Source: CALZFJ01 sp964459845
GTDB lineage: Bacteria; Bacteroidota; Bacteroidia; Bacteroidales; Muribaculaceae
Assembly: GCA_964459845.1 (NCBI GenBank)
Contig: CAYWOC010000002.1
Span: 108,999-172,998 of the forward strand
Direction of reading: 5' to 3'
Length of the DNA: 64,000 bases
Position 1 is the first letter of the stretch; the number at the start of each line of letters is the position of its first letter. The notes beneath the pieces were generated by a model, which saw nothing but the letters and a program-made list of their open reading frames with translations, was not told where the DNA came from and searched no databases. This document shows, in pieces, positions 1 to 7,917 of this stretch. Made by a program: the position numbers and the translations under genes.

Positions 1-1065
1 AAAGCGGCACGCATTAATGTCACTCAGGCATTTCTATCATCGCTGCTTCTCATGATAGCACTGGCCGCCGCTGTAATGATTTGGCAGGAGGAGACGGCGA
101 AGCTGATGGGATGCAGCACAAGGCTGATGCCTTACGTCACCGACTATATGCGCTGGGTAATACCCGCCATGCCATTCGGTATGCTTATGAGCATCGGCCT
201 TTTCGTCATCCGTCTTGACGGTAGCCCTAAATATGCCATGATGTGCAACATTCTTCCTGCCATCATCAATGTGATACTCGATTATGTTTTTGTATTCCCG
301 ATGAACATGGGCATTGAAGGTGCAGCTTTAGCAACCGGGCTTGCCGAAGTGATTGGCAGCTTGCTTATCATTTATTATGTGCTTTTCAACTGCAATGTCC
401 TTCACTTTTATCCATTAAAAATGTCGCAAAAGAGCGTTCGGCTTACACTGCGCAACATTTTCCAGCAAATACGGCTCGGCGCACCATCTATGATAGGTGA
501 ATTGGCAATTGCATGTATGATGTTTACTGGCAACTATATGTTCTTGGAATACCTTGGCGAAGATGGTGTTGCAGCATTCAGCGTGGCCTGCTATTGCTTT
601 CCATTGGTGTTCATGTTTGGCAATGCTATAGCCCAATCGGCTCAGCCAATTATCAGCTACAACTATGGTGCAGGGCTTAGCCAACGCGTAGAAAGCACTC
701 TTCGGCTATCTTTGACCATAGCCATAGTTTGCGGCGTTGCAGCCTCTGCTATGGGTATAGCCGGCAGTCAATATATCGTCGCCATCTTCCTGCCGGACAC
801 TGCCGCCGCAAGCCACATAGCATGTGCCGGAATGCCGTATTTCTCATTCGCATTCGTGCTGTTTGCAGTCAATTTAGTGTGCATAGGCTACTATCAAAGT
901 ATCGAGTCCTATGGCAAAGCTGCTATATTTATGCTGCTGCGTGGTGCTGTATTCATAATTCCTTTGTTCTGGCTGCTGCCGCACTTTATCGGCAACATCG
1001 GTCTTTGGATTGCCGTGCCTGCATCTGAGGCTTTGACACTGCTAATAATCATCATCAAGAGATAA
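1..1065 (+). CDS. MATE family efflux transporter, 5' end outside window
   Basis: Multidrug and toxin extrusion type exporter of the inner membrane, probably driving drug or cation efflux with Na+ or H+. The frame is open from base 1, so the N-terminal part lies upstream of the window; the first in-window ATG at 52 is internal. About eight hydrophobic segments are visible. The pattern of paired helices, the motif AQSAQPIISYNYGAG and the following Gly/Ala-rich helix match the C-terminal half of MATE proteins. The gene converges on rtcB. The substrate cannot be inferred from sequence. Confidence 0.85.
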   Translation, partial: KAARINVTQAFLSSLLLMIALAAAVMIWQEETAKLMGCSTRLMPYVTDYMRWVIPAMPFGMLMSIGLFVIRLDGSPKYAMMCNILPAIINVILDYVFVFPMNMGIEGAALATGLAEVIGSLLIIYYVLFNCNVLHFYPLKMSQKSVRLTLRNIFQQIRLGAPSMIGELAIACMMFTGNYMFLEYLGEDGVAAFSVACYCFPLVFMFGNAIAQSAQPIISYNYGAGLSQRVESTLRLSLTIAIVCGVAASAMGIAGSQYIVAIFLPDTAAASHIACAGMPYFSFAFVLFAVNLVCIGYYQSIESYGKAAIFMLLRGAVFIIPLFWLLPHFIGNIGLWIAVPASEALTLLIIIIKR

Positions 1066-1070
1066 CAGCA

Positions 1071-1127
1071 ATAGCCAAAATCAAGCCATACACCAAAAGT
1101 TGGCCATATTGAAAAGATTTGGGCTAT
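1071..1127. terminator. Possible hairpin between convergent MATE and rtcB genes
   Basis: The 12-base arms at 1071-1082 and 1116-1127 are complementary with one mismatch, separated by 33 bases, in the short gap between two converging genes. There is no long T-run, so termination activity is only a suggestion. Confidence 0.3.
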
Positions 1128-1131
1128 ATCA

Positions 1132-2304
1132 TCAGCCTTTGATTACAGCCACAGGGAGCAGTCGCGTCTTCACACTCACAAGATCTGCCTCATTCCTTAT
1201 TACAGTCTCAATATCCTTATATGCGCCCGACGCTTCCTGCATATCATTTTGGCAGCGTATTGCGTGGACAATACCCATAGCTTCAAGTTTTTCCACTTCT
1301 GTCTGCATGTCGAGGGTCTTTTCTGCCATCGAGCGCGACATCAAGCGTCCTGCGCCATGTGAGCATGAGTTGAACGACTCAGGATTTCCAAGCCCCTCCA
1401 CAATATACGACGCTGAGCCTTGCGAACCGGGTATTATACCTACTGTCCCCTTTTGAGCCAACGTTGCGCCTTTGCGGTGAACTATTACGTTCTTGCCAAA
1501 ATGCTCCTCCCATGCGGCATAGTTGTGCGCTATATTTATCATCGGCTCAAACTCTATGCCTGCAAGCACATCGCTAAGCACCGATTCTATGCGTTCCATC
1601 ATAAGTCGCCGGTTACAGTAAGCGAAATCTATGCAATACCTCATCTCAGCCCAGTAGGCAGAAAATTCCTTCGTGCATAGTGGCAAAAATGCGAGATTCA
1701 TATCTGCTGGCACGGCAGAATACCACCTGCCATTAAGCATTTGCGCCATGCGATTGTAATAATCGCCCACTTGCTTGCCGATGTTGCGAGAACCCGAATG
1801 AAGCATAATCCACAGGTTATCGTCCTCATCTTTCTGAAGTTCAATAAAATGATTGCCACCTCCGAGCGTCCCTATTTCATGCGTTGCCGACACATAACGT
1901 CGCTTCACCACTACAAGGGCATCAATGTCATATCCTTGCGGCATATATTCAGCATCTTGGGCTTTCTTGTGGTGGTCCTTGCCAAGCGGAATAAGCGAGC
2001 GTATTCCGCGCATAATGTCTTTGCGAAGTGTGGCAGGCGGAATGTCACACACTTTCCATGATGTCTTCACGGCGCACATTCCGCACCCAATATCCACTCC
2101 CACCGCATTTGGAATCACGGCATCAACACATGCAAGCACACTGCCTATAGGCACACCTTTCCCTGTATGCACATCGGGCATGACTGCAAGATGATGATAT
2201 AAAAATGGCAATGAAGCCAAATTGGCTATCTGCTCCATAGCCGACGCTTCCACATTATCAGTCCAGATTTTCACTGGGCGATTGTTTATCATCCTTACGT
2301 TCAT
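1132..2304 (-). CDS. rtcB: RtcB family 3'-phosphate RNA ligase
   Basis: GTP- and Mn2+-dependent ligase joining RNA 2',3'-cyclic phosphate or 3'-phosphate ends to 5'-OH ends, used in RNA repair. Family motifs are all present: PDVHTGKG near residue 43, GVDIGCGM with the metal-binding Cys74, GGGNHFIEL near 148, LHSGSRNIG near 168, HRKGAT near 276, and SHGAGR with His316, the expected guanylylated histidine. At 390 residues it belongs to the shorter bacterial type. It is divergent from the WYL regulator at 2562, sharing a 257-bp AT-rich gap that holds a near-consensus -7 element (CTTACTTTG on the minus strand near 2372). The in vivo substrate is unknown; repair of damaged tRNA or rRNA is the usual proposal. 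Confidence 0.93.
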   Translation of the reverse strand: MNVRMINNRPVKIWTDNVEASAMEQIANLASLPFLYHHLAVMPDVHTGKGVPIGSVLACVDAVIPNAVGVDIGCGMCAVKTSWKVCDIPPATLRKDIMRGIRSLIPLGKDHHKKAQDAEYMPQGYDIDALVVVKRRYVSATHEIGTLGGGNHFIELQKDEDDNLWIMLHSGSRNIGKQVGDYYNRMAQMLNGRWYSAVPADMNLAFLPLCTKEFSAYWAEMRYCIDFAYCNRRLMMERIESVLSDVLAGIEFEPMINIAHNYAAWEEHFGKNVIVHRKGATLAQKGTVGIIPGSQGSASYIVEGLGNPESFNSCSHGAGRLMSRSMAEKTLDMQTEVEKLEAMGIVHAIRCQNDMQEASGAYKDIETVIRNEADLVSVKTRLLPVAVIKG

Positions 2305-2561
2305 TTTAATTATATTTTTAAGTAACCCAAATCTGTTATTAGGATTTGGTAGTAAATCTTGTTATCAATGGCGCAAAGTAAGAGTGCCAGTACGCAATTT
2401 TTTTGCGCACTTATAACTAAATTTCAAAAAAATTCGGAGAAAAATCACTTTTTCATCATCTACGCAAATAGATTGCGTAAAAATTTCGTTAATTTGCATT
2501 AGATAAGTTACAGAATACTTATATCGGGATAATATCAAATAACTAAACAACAGCTTAACAT

Positions 2562-3596
2562 ATGCCAGCCAACAAAAATGCTTTGATACGATACAAAACC
2601 ATCGACAACTGCCTCAGAAACCGCTACCGCCGTTGGACCCTCAATGACCTTGTTGAAGCCTGTTCCGACGCAATCTACGATGCCGAAGGCATTGCGAAAG
2701 GCGTGTCGGTGCGAACCGTTCAGGGAGACATACAGATGATGCGTTCCGACAAATTGGGTTACAACGCTCCTATAGAGGTATATGAACACAAGTATTACAG
2801 ATATGCCGACGCTGACTTCTCCATAATGAATATGCCAATGTCGCAAAACGACTTTGAGGTGATGAAAGAGGCGGTGGATATGCTGCGCCAACTGCAAGAC
2901 TTCGACCAGTTTGCCGAATTGAGCGATGTGGTGAGCCGGCTTCAAGACAAGCTTGCCGTCAGCCGAAACAAGCGTAAGCCGCTCGTGCATTTCGACAATG
3001 TGCCAGGCCTCAAAGGATTGAGTCTCCTAAATCCGCTCTATAACCACATTGCACGGAAACAGACTCTGAGCATATCTTACCAATCATTTTCTGCACGAAA
3101 GCCTAAAAAATACATAATTTGCCCATATCTTCTCAAGGAATTCCGCAACCGATGGTTCCTGTTTGGCTCGAAAGCGTCTAATCTTCAACTCTTCAATCTC
3201 GCTCTCGACAGGATTGTTGGCTTAGATGTAGTTGATGTTCCTTTCAGAGAGAACCCGAATTTCGACTCCAACCACTTCTTCGACGATGTTATAGGTGTCA
3301 GCAAAGATATTGGCTGCAAGCCTTCGGTTATTACTTTTTGGGCATCAAGAGACCAGAGCCTTTATATACAGACCAAGCCCATACATCAGTCGCAGACATT
3401 AATTCGCATGAATCCAGAAGACCACAGTTGCATATTTCAAATAACTGTGGTTGTCAATGTCGAGATGTATTCTGTCTTTATGAGTTATGGTCCGGGAATT
3501 AAAATATTATCTCCACAAAATGTGGCAATCCACATTAAGTCGCTGCTTAAAAAAGCTGCCGACTATTATGCATCCACATTCAAGGAATCACAATAA
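2562..3596 (+). CDS. WYL-domain helix-turn-helix regulator
   Basis: Transcription regulator of 344 residues. Residues 1-75 form a winged-helix-like N-terminus (a YKTIDNCLRN helix, then an RTVQGDIQMMR recognition segment). The middle is helical, and residues 160-260 form a WYL domain with the core IARKQTLSISYQSF and CPYLLKEFRNRWFLFG. WYL domains are thought to sense nucleic acids or nucleotides, and several control stress or defence genes. It is transcribed away from rtcB across one shared intergenic region, so control of rtcB in response to RNA damage is a reasonable inference, not shown here. The start follows an AT-rich leader with no clear Shine-Dalgarno, which is usual in this phylum. Confidence 0.85.
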   Translation: MPANKNALIRYKTIDNCLRNRYRRWTLNDLVEACSDAIYDAEGIAKGVSVRTVQGDIQMMRSDKLGYNAPIEVYEHKYYRYADADFSIMNMPMSQNDFEVMKEAVDMLRQLQDFDQFAELSDVVSRLQDKLAVSRNKRKPLVHFDNVPGLKGLSLLNPLYNHIARKQTLSISYQSFSARKPKKYIICPYLLKEFRNRWFLFGSKASNLQLFNLALDRIVGLDVVDVPFRENPNFDSNHFFDDVIGVSKDIGCKPSVITFWASRDQSLYIQTKPIHQSQTLIRMNPEDHSCIFQITVVVNVEMYSVFMSYGPGIKILSPQNVAIHIKSLLKKAADYYASTFKESQ

Positions 3597-3654
3597 TCAG
3601 CTCAGTATCAATTAAAATCAATCATTAGGATTTGGATTTATAAGCTATGCGACA

Positions 3655-4449
3655 TCACCAGTCTGCCGATGCGAGCTCATGCATAGTCACAAAATCGGCA
3701 CTGCTCTTATTCAGGCATTCAATCAGCGAGCTGAGCCTCTTTTCGAGCGCACTGCCGCAATTGTGCGTCATAATCCAGCTCAAAGCATACTTCTGCTTTA
3801 GCTCATGCAAGTTGTAGAACTCCCACGGATGCATATATATCACAAGAGCCTTGCGGTCGGCAAGTGTCCATTTCGCAAGGAGCTTATAAAGCCATAACGG
3901 ATAATTGTGCAGTCCGAGCCAAAACAACGGCAAGCGGAATACAGGACTTACTGATGCTGGCAACTGCACCACGCCGTCCTTCTCGAATTTGGTGGCTGGC
4001 AAATCAGTGTTGTTGTATCTGCCCGGAATAAAAGTTGGGTTAAGTGATGAGTTATACTCATAACCCGCATTTGCCACATCCTTTTCAGCCAATGGTGCCA
4101 TCCGCGCCATTCGGTAGCCATACACCGTCTGTCCGCTCAATTTTTCCAGACGTGCCTTTGACTCTGCAAGATGCTCTATTTTGAAGTCTGAATGGTAACA
4201 TCCGTGTGATGCCACTTCATGCCCCTCAGCCACAATACGCTTCACCACATCGGGGGCATTTTCAGCAAAATTGGCAGTACAGAAAAATGTGGCTCTCACC
4301 TCATAACTCTTCATTATGTCGAGTATCTTATGTGCGCCATAGCGCGATATGCGCATCTGCTCAGAGAATGGTATGTCTCGCCTATTTTCAAGTGGCACAT
4401 CAAATTCTTCTATATCAAAACTTAATGCTACAAGTTTGCTCGTTTCCAT
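3655..4449 (-). CDS. Polysaccharide deacetylase (carbohydrate esterase 4 type)
   Basis: Metal-dependent deacetylase or related sugar hydrolase of 264 residues. The NodB-homology motifs are visible: SFDIEEFD near residue 10 (catalytic Asp pair), EVASHGCYHSDF near 88 (metal-binding His pair), and a C-terminal YMHPWEF motif carrying the last His. No signal peptide is seen, so it acts on a cytoplasmic or membrane-linked intermediate. It lies 16 bp downstream of a family-2 glycosyltransferase gene on the same strand, which suggests the two act on one lipid-linked or surface glycan. The exact substrate is unknown. Confidence 0.82.
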   Translation of the reverse strand: METSKLVALSFDIEEFDVPLENRRDIPFSEQMRISRYGAHKILDIMKSYEVRATFFCTANFAENAPDVVKRIVAEGHEVASHGCYHSDFKIEHLAESKARLEKLSGQTVYGYRMARMAPLAEKDVANAGYEYNSSLNPTFIPGRYNNTDLPATKFEKDGVVQLPASVSPVFRLPLFWLGLHNYPLWLYKLLAKWTLADRKALVIYMHPWEFYNLHELKQKYALSWIMTHNCGSALEKRLSSLIECLNKSSADFVTMHELASADW

Positions 4450-4465
4450 ATCTTATTTTCCCAAA

Positions 4466-5188
4466 TTATTTCCAGATTTCACATATATTCTTCAATTCCT
4501 TAAACAGTACTTTCAATCCCATGACCGACACTTTCAGCCCATTCTTAATCTCGGCATCCACCACTCGCACATCGGCTCCACACTTCACTGCCTTATATAT
4601 GAATTGTGTGTCGAATAGAAAAGTGTTGATCGTAGTTTGCAGGAACAGCTCACGTCCTCGGCGATTGAATCCTTTCATTCCGCCCTGAGTGTCCTTAAAC
4701 GGCAGACGGAACACGAACCGATTCACCGCATGCGATGCGTAGGACAGCATTTTCCGCACAAATGGCAGATTCTTCTGATAAGAGTCGGCACGCGCAGCTA
4801 TCACCACATCTGCACCATCACGCAGTGCGACTACTACTTTTGATATAGACTCAAAGGTGTAAGGGAAATCATAGTCGATATATATCACCCAATCTCCGGT
4901 ACAATGCTTCACTGCCGAACGCAGCGCAAAACCCTTGCCCATATTCACTGCATGATTCACTATCTTCACATCTTTCACCTCATCCTTGAGAAAAGACACC
5001 ACATCTGGCTCAAATCCCCGCACCGAGCCATCAGTAGCTATGTAAAGTGAAAATTTATATTCAGGGAATATGGCACATAAGTCATTGAAATTCACTGCTA
5101 CACCTTTCTCCCAGTTTATATGCGGATTGTAGGCTGGTAAGACTATATCGATGTGCTTATTTTGTTCATAGATGTTATCTGTCTGCAT
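4466..5188 (-). CDS. Family 2 glycosyltransferase, dolichyl/polyprenyl-phosphate type
   Basis: GT-A fold transferase of 240 residues like DPM1 and ALG5. It begins with IDIVLPAYNP, then ATDGSVRG for nucleotide-sugar binding, NMGKGFALRSAV, and the acidic YIDYDFPYT segment in the DxD position. GGMKGFNRRGRELF is the acceptor region. It probably moves a hexose from a nucleotide sugar to a polyprenyl phosphate carrier. No membrane helices are visible. It is followed closely by the deacetylase and has its own upstream -7 element at 5248-5255. Confidence 0.8.
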   Translation of the reverse strand: MQTDNIYEQNKHIDIVLPAYNPHINWEKGVAVNFNDLCAIFPEYKFSLYIATDGSVRGFEPDVVSFLKDEVKDVKIVNHAVNMGKGFALRSAVKHCTGDWVIYIDYDFPYTFESISKVVVALRDGADVVIAARADSYQKNLPFVRKMLSYASHAVNRFVFRLPFKDTQGGMKGFNRRGRELFLQTTINTFLFDTQFIYKAVKCGADVRVVDAEIKNGLKVSVMGLKVLFKELKNICEIWK

Positions 5189-5247
5189 AATCGTACTTGT
5201 TCCTCTCTTTTCAATACTTCTTCATCAAGCATCGGATTTTGTGCGTG

Positions 5248-5255
5248 CAAAGGTA
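5248..5255 (-). promoter_or_regulatory. -7 element (TACCTTTG) for the 5188 glycosyltransferase gene
   Basis: On the minus strand this reads TACCTTTG, an exact TAnnTTTG -7 box 60 bp upstream of the start at 5188. No convincing -33 TTG is seen at the usual distance, so it may be weak. Confidence 0.5.
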
Positions 5256-5283
5256 GCCATTATTATCTGTTTTTATGTCATAA

Positions 5284-6225
5284 CTAATCCAAAAATGATT
5301 CAATATTATATAACGGACGATGCTTCACCTCGGCAAATATATTGCCTATGTATTTGCCTATGACTCCTATCGACAGCAATATCATAGCTCCTATAAACCA
5401 CATCGACAGCATTATAGATGTCCAGCCCGAAACTGCCCGCCCCACGAAAAACGACCACAGAATGTACATAATCATGAAAAAGCACACCACAAGGAACATT
5501 ATGCCCGTTCCGATAATGAAATTTATGGGTTTTACCGAAAATCCCGTTATGCCATCTACTCCGAGGTTAATCATCTTCCCTATTGTATATTTCGAATGTC
5601 CTGCCTTTCGCTCAAGGAACTTATAATACACCTTCTCCGAAGGGAATCCAAGCAGTGGCACTATTCCACGCAGATACAGTCCGCGCTCAGGGTATCGTGA
5701 AAGCTCCTCAAGCACTCTTCGGCTCAAAAGCCTGAAATCCGCATGGTTATACACTATATTCACCCCAAGCAATGCCTGTAGCTTATAGAACATCTTGGCT
5801 GACGTGCGCTTGAAAAAGCTGTTCACCTTGCGCGATTCCCTCACGCCATACACAATGTCGGCTCCGCCCTCATATTTCGCTATCATCTCCTCTATTTTGG
5901 TTATGTCATCTTGCAAGTCGGCATCGATGGTTATGACCACGTCGGCACGATTCTTGGATGTCATCATTCCTGCCATCATCGCATTTTGCTGCCCGACATT
6001 ACCACGCAGGTTCAGTCCTTTGATGTTGCTGTGCCTGTCGTGTAGTGATTTGATTATGCTCCATGTGGCATCGTCACTGCCATCATTCACAAACATCATA
6101 TAGCTGTCGCCAGTCACGATTCCACGGCTCGACAAATCGTCGAGCAACAGCAACAGTTGCTGTGCTGTATCGTGAATGACTTCCGCCTCATTATAGCAAG
6201 GTATGACAAGTGCCAGTGTTACCAT
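5284..6225 (-). CDS. Family 2 glycosyltransferase with two C-terminal membrane helices (GtrB/ArnC-like)
   Basis: Polyprenyl-phosphate glycosyltransferase of 313 residues. The N-terminal GT-A domain shows LALVIPCYNEAEVI, VNDGSDDATW, NVGQQNAMMAG and TIDADLQDD (metal-binding DxD). Residues 235-300 contain two strong hydrophobic helices (IIGTGIMFLVVCFFMIMYIL and a second near MLSMWFIGAMILLSIGVIG), the arrangement of GtrB, ArnC and PglC-independent flippase-linked enzymes. It probably makes undecaprenyl-phosphate sugar used by an integral glycosyltransferase, and the divergent GT-C-like gene at 6331 is a natural partner. The donor sugar is unknown. Confidence 0.85.
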   Translation of the reverse strand: MVTLALVIPCYNEAEVIHDTAQQLLLLLDDLSSRGIVTGDSYMMFVNDGSDDATWSIIKSLHDRHSNIKGLNLRGNVGQQNAMMAGMMTSKNRADVVITIDADLQDDITKIEEMIAKYEGGADIVYGVRESRKVNSFFKRTSAKMFYKLQALLGVNIVYNHADFRLLSRRVLEELSRYPERGLYLRGIVPLLGFPSEKVYYKFLERKAGHSKYTIGKMINLGVDGITGFSVKPINFIIGTGIMFLVVCFFMIMYILWSFFVGRAVSGWTSIMLSMWFIGAMILLSIGVIGKYIGNIFAEVKHRPLYNIESFLD

Positions 6226-6261
6226 ATATCGTTTTTACTTGAAATTATCGGAGCAATAGCT

Positions 6262-6291
6262 TTTGAGAATCTTTCAGATTCACTACTTTTG
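6262..6291 (+). promoter_or_regulatory. Promoter of the GT-C-like gene
   Basis: TTTG at 6262-6265 and TACTTTTG at 6284-6291 form a -33/-7 pair with 18 bp between them. It sits 40 bp before the ATG at 6331 and within the gap between two divergent genes. Confidence 0.55.
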
Positions 6292-6330
6292 TGCAAATTT
6301 AGTGTTTTTATTTATAATTTTTATAATCTT

Positions 6331-7479
6331 ATGGTCAATAAGAACAACGAGAAAATTTCGCTTTATGCATTTGGCTTGCTCATAACCCTTATAATATCAA
6401 TTCTTGAAGCATCTCGCGGCAGGGCTTTGAATTTCTATATCTATCAAGAAGCCACTATCGATTTCCTCAACGGCCTCAACCCATACATCGGCTGGCACGA
6501 CCGCCACACTCTCGATGTTTTCCTGTATCTGCCCACATTCAACTCGCTGTTCTCGGCATTTGCCATTATGCCGCGCGGCATAGGCGCAATCATCTGGAAT
6601 GTGCTTAATTTCAACCTATTGTTTTGGTCTATGCTGCTTGTCACCAATCGCCTTAGGCATGGATTGCGCTTTCTCACTCTCTACAGTCTGCTGATAGTGG
6701 CGCAAGCACTGTTCTCATTTCAGTATAACCTCACAATCATGTATCTGTTCCTGTTAGCCTTTATTCTGCTTGAACGCGGGAATTATTGGGGAGCTTTGGC
6801 TCTAATCATCATATCAGGCACGACAAAGGTTTATGGATTCTTCGAGCTTGCGCTGTTCGTGCTATACCCTCAGTTCTGGAAAAATGTGGGTCGAGGCTCC
6901 ATCCTCCTCTTTGCCGCACTTCTGCTACCCGCTGTCACTGTGGGCGTGCATGGATTGCTCCCGCTCTACGAGGGATGGTATCAAGCTATCGATGTCCATT
7001 CCTACCGCCCATTCGAGACTATGACACGGCTTATCCTTGTTCTCTCCGGCACAAATGTTTATGACTTCGGCAACATTATGCTCGCTGTGGTGGCTCTTGC
7101 CATAACTTTGGCTATAATCGCTTTGCGCAATAGGTTCTGCTCTTTCGAGCAGCGAGCACAGTTGCTTGGCATAATAATGGTGACTATCATTCTATGGGGA
7201 ACAAATTCCGAGCGCAACACATATTGCATAGCGATTGTAGGCTACATAATTTGGTACTTGGCTTCCAGCCGGCACAATCTTCTCGATAAAATTCTGCTCG
7301 TCACCAACTTTGTGCTGATATGCGTCATTCCTATCGACATTCTATGTCCAAAGCCAGTGTTAAACATGCTGATGAACACACTTGCGCTCAACATTCTGTC
7401 GATGCTCATCACATGGATACGAATGTGCCAATACACCTTCACATCAGCACTGCACTCTGGTAACCATTCTGTGTATTAA
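6331..7479 (+). CDS. Multi-pass membrane glycosyltransferase, GT87/DUF2029-like
   Basis: Integral membrane protein of 382 residues with about ten hydrophobic segments, resembling GT-C family enzymes that use polyprenyl-phosphate sugars. The loop after the first helix (TIDFLNGLNPYIGWHDRHTLDVFLY) carries acidic and aromatic residues where the GT-C catalytic Asp usually lies. I chose the start at 6331 because the longer frame beginning at 6157 runs into the divergent glycosyltransferase gene and the promoter lies at 6262-6291. With the two GT2 genes on the other strand it suggests a carrier-lipid-dependent glycan decoration system. Family placement is by overall pattern, so moderate. Confidence 0.65.
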   Translation: MVNKNNEKISLYAFGLLITLIISILEASRGRALNFYIYQEATIDFLNGLNPYIGWHDRHTLDVFLYLPTFNSLFSAFAIMPRGIGAIIWNVLNFNLLFWSMLLVTNRLRHGLRFLTLYSLLIVAQALFSFQYNLTIMYLFLLAFILLERGNYWGALALIIISGTTKVYGFFELALFVLYPQFWKNVGRGSILLFAALLLPAVTVGVHGLLPLYEGWYQAIDVHSYRPFETMTRLILVLSGTNVYDFGNIMLAVVALAITLAIIALRNRFCSFEQRAQLLGIIMVTIILWGTNSERNTYCIAIVGYIIWYLASSRHNLLDKILLVTNFVLICVIPIDILCPKPVLNMLMNTLALNILSMLITWIRMCQYTFTSALHSGNHSVY

Positions 7480-7739
7480 GCCCCCTCGAATCAGCCACTC
7501 AGCATCCAGCCAAATCCAATCCCGACAATAATGATCAATTAAAATTGGATTTTGTGGTAATTTTACATATTATTATGGACTTAACCTCCCAACCAAACAG
7601 CAACCATCTTAGCACATAAATGCAACTGTTTTTTTAATCGACTTTGGAGCAAAGTTATTTCGACGTTTTGCCGGATAATTTGTATCTTTGTAGTTGAAAC
7701 AATGACTGACAACATGAGCATCAAATACAAGAATAATAT
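7480..7739. other. Intergenic stretch upstream of the accessory patch
   Basis: No gene was seen here. It holds a 9-bp inverted repeat (7512-7520 with 7544-7552, 23-base loop) that may end the upstream transcript, and an exact -7 box TATCTTTG at 7683-7690 without a good -33 partner. That box points into the remnant frame at 7740 and onward to the DUF262 gene. Confidence 0.5.
7683..7690 (+). promoter_or_regulatory. -7 element (TATCTTTG) before the nuclease patch
   Basis: Exact TAnnTTTG match 228 bp ahead of the DUF262 gene and 50 bp ahead of the remnant frame. TTTG at 7667-7670 is too close (12 bp) to be an ideal -33 element. Confidence 0.4.
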
Positions 7740-7862
7740 ATGCTACCATATAACGACAAGGACATAACATCCATATTCAATTACAGCAAACGACTAATAA
7801 AAAATGTTCTTGTAACTGGCATCGTTGAACGTATCGGAATTGTATTGAAGGACAGAATATAA
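7740..7862 (+). pseudogene. Possible N-terminal remnant of a Sau3AI/MutH-like endonuclease
   Basis: A 40-codon frame starting ATG CTA CCA. Its residues 3-20 (PYNDKDITSIFNYSKRLI) look like the conserved N-terminus of Sau3AI/MutH-type endonucleases (pattern PYD...SI.EYSK.LIGKT). It stops at a TAA at 7860. In another frame the following bases read NYKGDTHSYVSLF up to the DUF262 start, consistent with frameshift decay. The family likeness is from memory of the motif and is short. It could instead be a leader peptide or chance. The position before a defence-type nuclease gene supports the remnant reading. Confidence 0.35.
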
Positions 7863-7917
7863 AAAATTACAAAGGTGACACCCATTCTTATGTATCGCTT
7901 TTTAAAACATTTTTAGT

